Source: Actinomycetota bacterium
GTDB taxonomy: Bacteria > Actinomycetota > Actinomycetes > S36-B12 > UBA5976
Direction of reading: 5' to 3'
Length of the DNA: 64,000 bases
NCBI GenBank assembly: GCA_947452765.1
Contig: CANGDR010000008.1
Location: 1 to 64,000 of the forward strand
This document shows positions 59,478 through 64,000 of this stretch, piece by piece. Both the position numbers and the translations under genes were made by a program. Below the pieces are notes generated by a model, which searched no databases, was not told the origin of the DNA, and saw nothing but the letters and a program-made list of their open reading frames with translations. Positions within the stretch are counted from its first letter, which is position 1; each line of letters starts with the position of its first letter.

Positions 59478-60708
59478 ATTTTGTTTTGCCATTTCCTTTA
59501 GTGCAGGCAAAAACTGCAGCTGTTGTTGTCCCAGGCGATAGCGATGGAGTAGCCGAGGCTGAAGCACTAGCAACCGGCGTTGCAGAAACAGAGGCGCTAG
59601 CCGGGGCTGTTGGACTAACAGAAGGCCCAGCACTACCTGGTGGCCATGGCTGGTCTTTTTGAAGTGCTTTCCACATTTTATCAGCCTCAGAAGTCCAGCC
59701 AACATTTCCGTGTCCAACCATGCTGTACGGCGTGGTGACAAAAGTTATGTTTGCAGGCTTTAGATTTGCCAGGGATAGGGCAAAGTTCTGCAGTGCTTGA
59801 ATTGATGCGAACTCGGAATTAGTTGTCAACGAAGAAGTGATCGCGTTTAGCACGCGGTACATCATTGAGGGATTTGTGATCAAGCCCTTATCAGTCATTC
59901 CGCTGATCATCGATGCAACAAATTCTTGCTGGCGCTTGATTCGACTCAAGTCGCTTCCATCACCTAAGGATTCTCGGGCACGCACGAAGGCTAGTGCTTG
60001 CTCGCCATCGATTGTGCTGTACCCAGCAGGTAAGTTGAGTCCGCTTCCACCGCGGCCCGGTATAACTGGATCATAAGCTGGAGATGTTAAGCAGACTTTA
60101 ACGCCTCCTAGCGCATCGACCACAGTCTTAAATGCAGCAAAGTCAACCACGACGAAGTTGTTGATCCGAATGTTCGTTAATTTCTCAATGGTCTTAATGG
60201 TGCAGATCGGACCACCGATTGAAAAGGCAGCGTTAAATTTTGACATGTAGGGAATAGTTGTGCCGCCGCCAGTTTTGGTACAGCCCGCAAGTTGCACAAA
60301 GCTATCGCGTGGAATCGAGACGATGACTGCAGATTTTCTGCCTTGGTAAATGTGAACTAAAAGGGTGGTATCCGATCTAGCGCCACCGGCTTTTCCGTAT
60401 GCCCCATTAGTACCGGCCCTTGAGTCTGAGCCCATGATTAAGAGGTTCGTAGCACTCGTATCTGTTTGCACGACTGTCGAAGGTCGAGGCGCCTTATTCA
60501 AATCAGTGGTGTCAACTGAGGTGATGTTCTTACCTAATCCGTTGATTGCATACACCGCACCGCCGCCGACCGCAGTTGCGATCAAAATTAAGATTGCGAA
60601 AAAAGCTGTAACTTTCCTAAGCCCTGGGTGTGCAGCAGATGGAGTGCTGGGCGCGCGATGTTTCCCCACATTCACTCCATTCAAAAATTGCGGTTTTCGA
60701 AATAGCAA
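59470..60708 (-). CDS. LytR-CpsA-Psr (LCP) family cell-wall glycopolymer ligase
   Basis: NLLIMGSDSRAGTNGAYGKAGGARSDTTLLVHIYQGRKSAVIVSIPRDSFVQL; GGVKVCLTSPAYD; DGEQALAFVRAR; low-complexity A/S/P/T tail. Confidence 0.93.
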   Translation of the reverse strand: MLFRKPQFLNGVNVGKHRAPSTPSAAHPGLRKVTAFFAILILIATAVGGGAVYAINGLGKNITSVDTTDLNKAPRPSTVVQTDTSATNLLIMGSDSRAGTNGAYGKAGGARSDTTLLVHIYQGRKSAVIVSIPRDSFVQLAGCTKTGGGTTIPYMSKFNAAFSIGGPICTIKTIEKLTNIRINNFVVVDFAAFKTVVDALGGVKVCLTSPAYDPVIPGRGGSGLNLPAGYSTIDGEQALAFVRARESLGDGSDLSRIKRQQEFVASMISGMTDKGLITNPSMMYRVLNAITSSLTTNSEFASIQALQNFALSLANLKPANITFVTTPYSMVGHGNVGWTSEADKMWKALQKDQPWPPGSAGPSVSPTAPASASVSATPVASASASATPSLSPGTTTAAVFACTKGNGKTKSK

Positions 60709-60857
60709 GCTAACCGCGCGCTAAATGTCTCCTCTGATCGTATGTCATTTTTTGGGTTAGGGAAAAATCCGACAAACTTTCAAAATTTCAATAATAGAAG
60801 CAAATTTGGGTGTGGCATTGCCAAGGGAATGGAGCATAGATCAGGCAGACTGGAGCT

Positions 60858-63080
60858 ATGCTTCCCCGCAGAAAAATAGGCGCACTTCGCGTTGCCGGAA
60901 TTTCGGTATCGGTTTGTACATTGATCATTGGTATTTCCCCATTTTCAAATGCGCAAGTGGCAATTTCGCAGGGCGACGCTCCTAAACTTCAAAAATCCAG
61001 CAGGTATGTGCCACCCGTCACGTCGCAAAACATTTCACCACATTCAGTAAAACTGAATTCGGTGCCCTTGAATTTACCTCCAGAATCAACTGATTCGAAA
61101 GTTAAATATGCTTTTGAAGTAGTTGCCCCTAAAACTGTTCCGACATTCACACTGGCTGGATTAACTTGGACAAGCAAAATCTCGGCACACACATATTTTG
61201 TCACACGAGTTCGTGAATCTGGAGTCTGGTCATCTTGGTACGCGATGACATTCTGTGAAACTCACGGAGTAGATCCAAGTAGCCAAGAGGCAAAAGGTAT
61301 TAAATCAGGAACTGATCCGTTGCTAACTGGCTTGGCCGATGGAATTGAAATCCTAATGGTTTCCGATACGGAAATAGTTCCACAGAATCTCCAAGTAAAT
61401 TTATTTAATTCACAGGAAACAACACAAGACAAGATAATTGTCGAGACATCCGCAATTAACTCTGCTCGCAGCTTTAATAGCTCAACGGTTAGCACGATGG
61501 CAACACCATCAATCAACACGACAGCCACTGCCTTTCCGCAAACAGTTGTATCACCGCAAGGCGCAGTTGTATCACGGCCGAATATTGTCACTCGAGCACA
61601 ATGGGGTGCCGATGAGACTTGGCGCGATCCGATTCCAAAAATGGGAACTCGGATTATTGCAGGATTTGTCCATCACACAGCTACCACCAACAACTACACA
61701 CCAGCCCAAGCGCCAGCAGAAATGCGAAATTTATACGCATACTTCACGCATAGTCTGGGGTACGCAGACATGGCCTACAACTTTTTGGTGGATAAATACG
61801 GAACAATTTATGAAGGGCGAGCGGGTTGTGTTTACCTAGACCCGACTCCATGCGACGGACCTAGTTTGCCCGTTCAAGGTGCCCATACCGCAGGGATGAA
61901 TCTGGATACCTTCGCAATTTCGGCAATAGGAAACTTTGATGTTGCACCGGTTGAGCACCCTCAGGAATTGGTTAATTCGATTGCAGCTCTAATGGCATGG
62001 AAGATCGCGCCCTACGGACTTTCGCCAAATGCGAACGCAAGAATTACATCTACCGATACCTCTGGTTTATCGCAGTACAGCAGTGGACAAGTCGCAGTAG
62101 TGCCAGTTATATCAGGGCACCGTGATGTTGGCCGCACTGCTTGTCCGGGTAAGTATCTATATGCATACCTGCCTGCTATTCGTGCAAAGGCAGAAGACAT
62201 ACTTTTGCCCGTAATCAGCAAAGTTTCTGTGGCCCCTAAGAGTCTGGACGAATCTGTAGCGAAGGATGCAATAATCCAAGCAACAATCCCAGCAACAGCG
62301 ACGTGGACGATCGCGGTCAACAACGAAGAAACAGGTGCATTGGTAAATTCAACATCAGGCACACAAGCACAAACCGGCGTGGTTTCTTACGACTGGAATC
62401 GAACAGATACAACTGGTCAAACTGTTTCGGCGGGTCGATACGTAGTAACTGTGAATGCCACTTTGGGACAGATCCCGCTAAGTTCAGCTCCTAAAATAAT
62501 CACGCTAGCAAAACTCCCGACGATTTCGGGCGGTGTATTAGTTAGGAGGATTAGCCCAACGCGCACTTTAGTTACTTGGCAAGTTAATACTTCGAAATAT
62601 GCTCCAACAACTTCGAATCAATATCGGATTTCACAAAATAATGGCCGAACTTGGACACCTTGGATCTCGGTAATTGTTCCGGCATTTTCAACCAAAAAGT
62701 GGTTTACCGGACAGAGTTATTTAGTTGAGGTTAAAGGCTCGAATATTATCGGCGGGTCAAATGTCGTTCGGAAAAAATATGTAGTCAAGCAATACCGGCC
62801 ACCAATTCCAGGTGCTGTTAGTCAAATTACATTTACGCAGTCCACGCCTAATAAATTACAAATCAGTTGGACTCGAGGAGCAAGTGTTTACGTCCTTGAA
62901 GGTTATTTGACGAGAGTTTCTATAAATGGCGGGACGTGGAGCGCTTGGCAAAGAACCGCCAAGACGAATGCTTACACCAAACTTGCGGTCAAACCCGGCG
63001 ACAATATTAAGATTCAAGTTGTGGAGCGTAATGGCACAGGTAAATCAACTCCGGTTCTTGCCCGCTACCTAGTTAGTTAA
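60858..63080 (+). CDS. PGRP-type N-acetylmuramoyl-L-alanine amidase with C-terminal Ig-like repeats
   Basis: IVTRAQWGADETWRD; AGFVHHTATTNNYTPAQAPAEMRNLYAYFTHSLGYADMAYNFLVDKYGTIYEGR; ISGHRDVGRTACPGKYLYAYLPAIR. Confidence 0.93.
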   Translation: MLPRRKIGALRVAGISVSVCTLIIGISPFSNAQVAISQGDAPKLQKSSRYVPPVTSQNISPHSVKLNSVPLNLPPESTDSKVKYAFEVVAPKTVPTFTLAGLTWTSKISAHTYFVTRVRESGVWSSWYAMTFCETHGVDPSSQEAKGIKSGTDPLLTGLADGIEILMVSDTEIVPQNLQVNLFNSQETTQDKIIVETSAINSARSFNSSTVSTMATPSINTTATAFPQTVVSPQGAVVSRPNIVTRAQWGADETWRDPIPKMGTRIIAGFVHHTATTNNYTPAQAPAEMRNLYAYFTHSLGYADMAYNFLVDKYGTIYEGRAGCVYLDPTPCDGPSLPVQGAHTAGMNLDTFAISAIGNFDVAPVEHPQELVNSIAALMAWKIAPYGLSPNANARITSTDTSGLSQYSSGQVAVVPVISGHRDVGRTACPGKYLYAYLPAIRAKAEDILLPVISKVSVAPKSLDESVAKDAIIQATIPATATWTIAVNNEETGALVNSTSGTQAQTGVVSYDWNRTDTTGQTVSAGRYVVTVNATLGQIPLSSAPKIITLAKLPTISGGVLVRRISPTRTLVTWQVNTSKYAPTTSNQYRISQNNGRTWTPWISVIVPAFSTKKWFTGQSYLVEVKGSNIIGGSNVVRKKYVVKQYRPPIPGAVSQITFTQSTPNKLQISWTRGASVYVLEGYLTRVSINGGTWSAWQRTAKTNAYTKLAVKPGDNIKIQVVERNGTGKSTPVLARYLVS

Positions 63081-63785
63081 ATGTCGAAGTATTTCGAGTT
63101 ACTCAAGCGCGCCGCGATTATGCGTGGTGGGGATCCAGTAATTACTTGGATTTCAGATTCAGGGCGAATTGAGTTATCAAACACAACTTTCCTTAATTCG
63201 GTAAGCAAAGCAGCCAATTTTCTAGTTGATGGCTTAGAACTTGATGAAGAGTCTTCGATTGAAGTAGAACTCGGAAATCACTGGCAGACTCCGGTTTGGC
63301 TTGGTGCCGCACTTGCAGCTGGCGTGCAACTCAATACCCAAGGAGACATTTTATTTTCTGATTTGGAATGCGCGACGTCATGGCAAGGACCAAGAGAGTC
63401 TTTAGTGGTAATAAGTCGAGATCCCTTTGGCATGCCGAGTAAAGATGTGCCAGACGGATTTGTGAATGGTTCTGCTGAGGTACGAACTTATGGAGATTAT
63501 TTTGCGCCTAGGTGGAGCAACGAACTTGATGTACTTATCGAAGGCACTGAGAGCTTCAATTGGGACGAGTTAGTTGGCCATACTCGGGCATTACAAATCA
63601 ATTATGAAATTTCAGACGGTGATTGCGTCGGGCTCCTGGTACCTGGTGATTTGCTTACCCGCGTGTCGTTGACCGTTTTGCTCCCCGCGATTGCTGGTGT
63701 TTCAGTTGTTCTCATTGATCAACCTAATCCGGACCTAACTGCAATTACGAAACAGGAAAAGGTCAACCGAATCATTTCAAATTAG
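63081..63785 (+). CDS. TIGR03089-like actinobacterial protein
   Basis: FELLKRAAIMRGGDPVITWISDSGRIELSNTTFLNSVSKAANFLVDGLELDEESSIEVELGNHWQTPVWLGAALAAGV. Confidence 0.8.
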   Translation: MSKYFELLKRAAIMRGGDPVITWISDSGRIELSNTTFLNSVSKAANFLVDGLELDEESSIEVELGNHWQTPVWLGAALAAGVQLNTQGDILFSDLECATSWQGPRESLVVISRDPFGMPSKDVPDGFVNGSAEVRTYGDYFAPRWSNELDVLIEGTESFNWDELVGHTRALQINYEISDGDCVGLLVPGDLLTRVSLTVLLPAIAGVSVVLIDQPNPDLTAITKQEKVNRIISN

Positions 63786-63807
63786 CAACTTAGTTAGGCT
63801 TAGTACC

Positions 63808-64000
63808 GTGTTGGAAGCAATCCTGTTAGTTGGTGGGCAAGGAACTCGGTTGCGACCATTGACGATTTCAACGCCAAAGCCAATGCTGCCCGTTGCTGGA
63901 TATGCCTGCACTGAACATCAAGTTGCGTTGGCTCGAGCCGCAGGCGTAAGTCGGATAGTCCTTGGTACGTCGTATCGTGCGGAAGTATTTGAAGACCACT
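63808..64000 (+). CDS. Sugar-1-phosphate nucleotidyltransferase (ManC/RmlA-like), truncated by window end
   Basis: Frame from GTG 63808: VLEAILLVGGQGTRLRPLTISTPKPMLPVAGYACTEHQVALARAAGVSRIVLGTSYRAEVFEDH; open to base 64000. Confidence 0.88.
   Translation, partial: MLEAILLVGGQGTRLRPLTISTPKPMLPVAGYACTEHQVALARAAGVSRIVLGTSYRAEVFEDH

Noticed and set aside
1-64000. CRISPR arrays, IS elements, phage genes and toxin-antitoxin or restriction systems
   Set aside because: No regularly spaced repeats, transposases, phage structural genes or defence-type proteins were recognised in the ORF track.

Overview
This 64 kb window looks like an actinobacterial chromosome of moderate-to-low GC. Lineage markers include WhiB, BldC-like, DUF3073, DUF3499, TIGR03089-type and sterol-carrier-like proteins. 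About 3.3-33.9 kb is a large cell-surface polysaccharide island. It holds routes to GDP-, UDP- and CDP-linked sugars: Gmd plus a divergent Gmd paralogue, a WbpD/E/B/A-type cassette with a WecB/WbpI-like epimerase, and RfbF/RfbG/RfbH. It also holds a Wzm/Wzt-type ABC exporter, several GT4/GT2/GT-C enzymes, FkbM methyltransferases, and an unusual NeuB-cupin / HAD / ThDP-enzyme / SDR block. About 34-63 kb is mostly housekeeping: purSQL, purF, purM, four tRNAs in the whole window, an M20 peptidase, a DpaL-like PLP enzyme, whiB, manB, a SIS-domain isomerase, a CDF transporter, ahcY, purK/E, ugd, LCP and PGRP amidase. Two large secreted DUF11-like paralogues (1.0-3.3 kb and 45.7-48.0 kb) end in nearly the same Cys-bearing tail, CF[VI]x(1-2)GC-COOH. 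Best leads: (i) the NeuB-cupin/HAD/ThDP/SDR block beside CDP-3,6-dideoxyhexose genes, a candidate pathway to an undescribed branched or nonulosonic-like sugar; (ii) the paired C-terminal motif; (iii) a GtrA-FkbM fusion with a strong internal ribosome-binding site; (iv) a three-arm, mutually exclusive hairpin in the whiB leader region. No IS element, integrase or CRISPR array was seen. All family calls come from reading the translations by eye; no database search was run.
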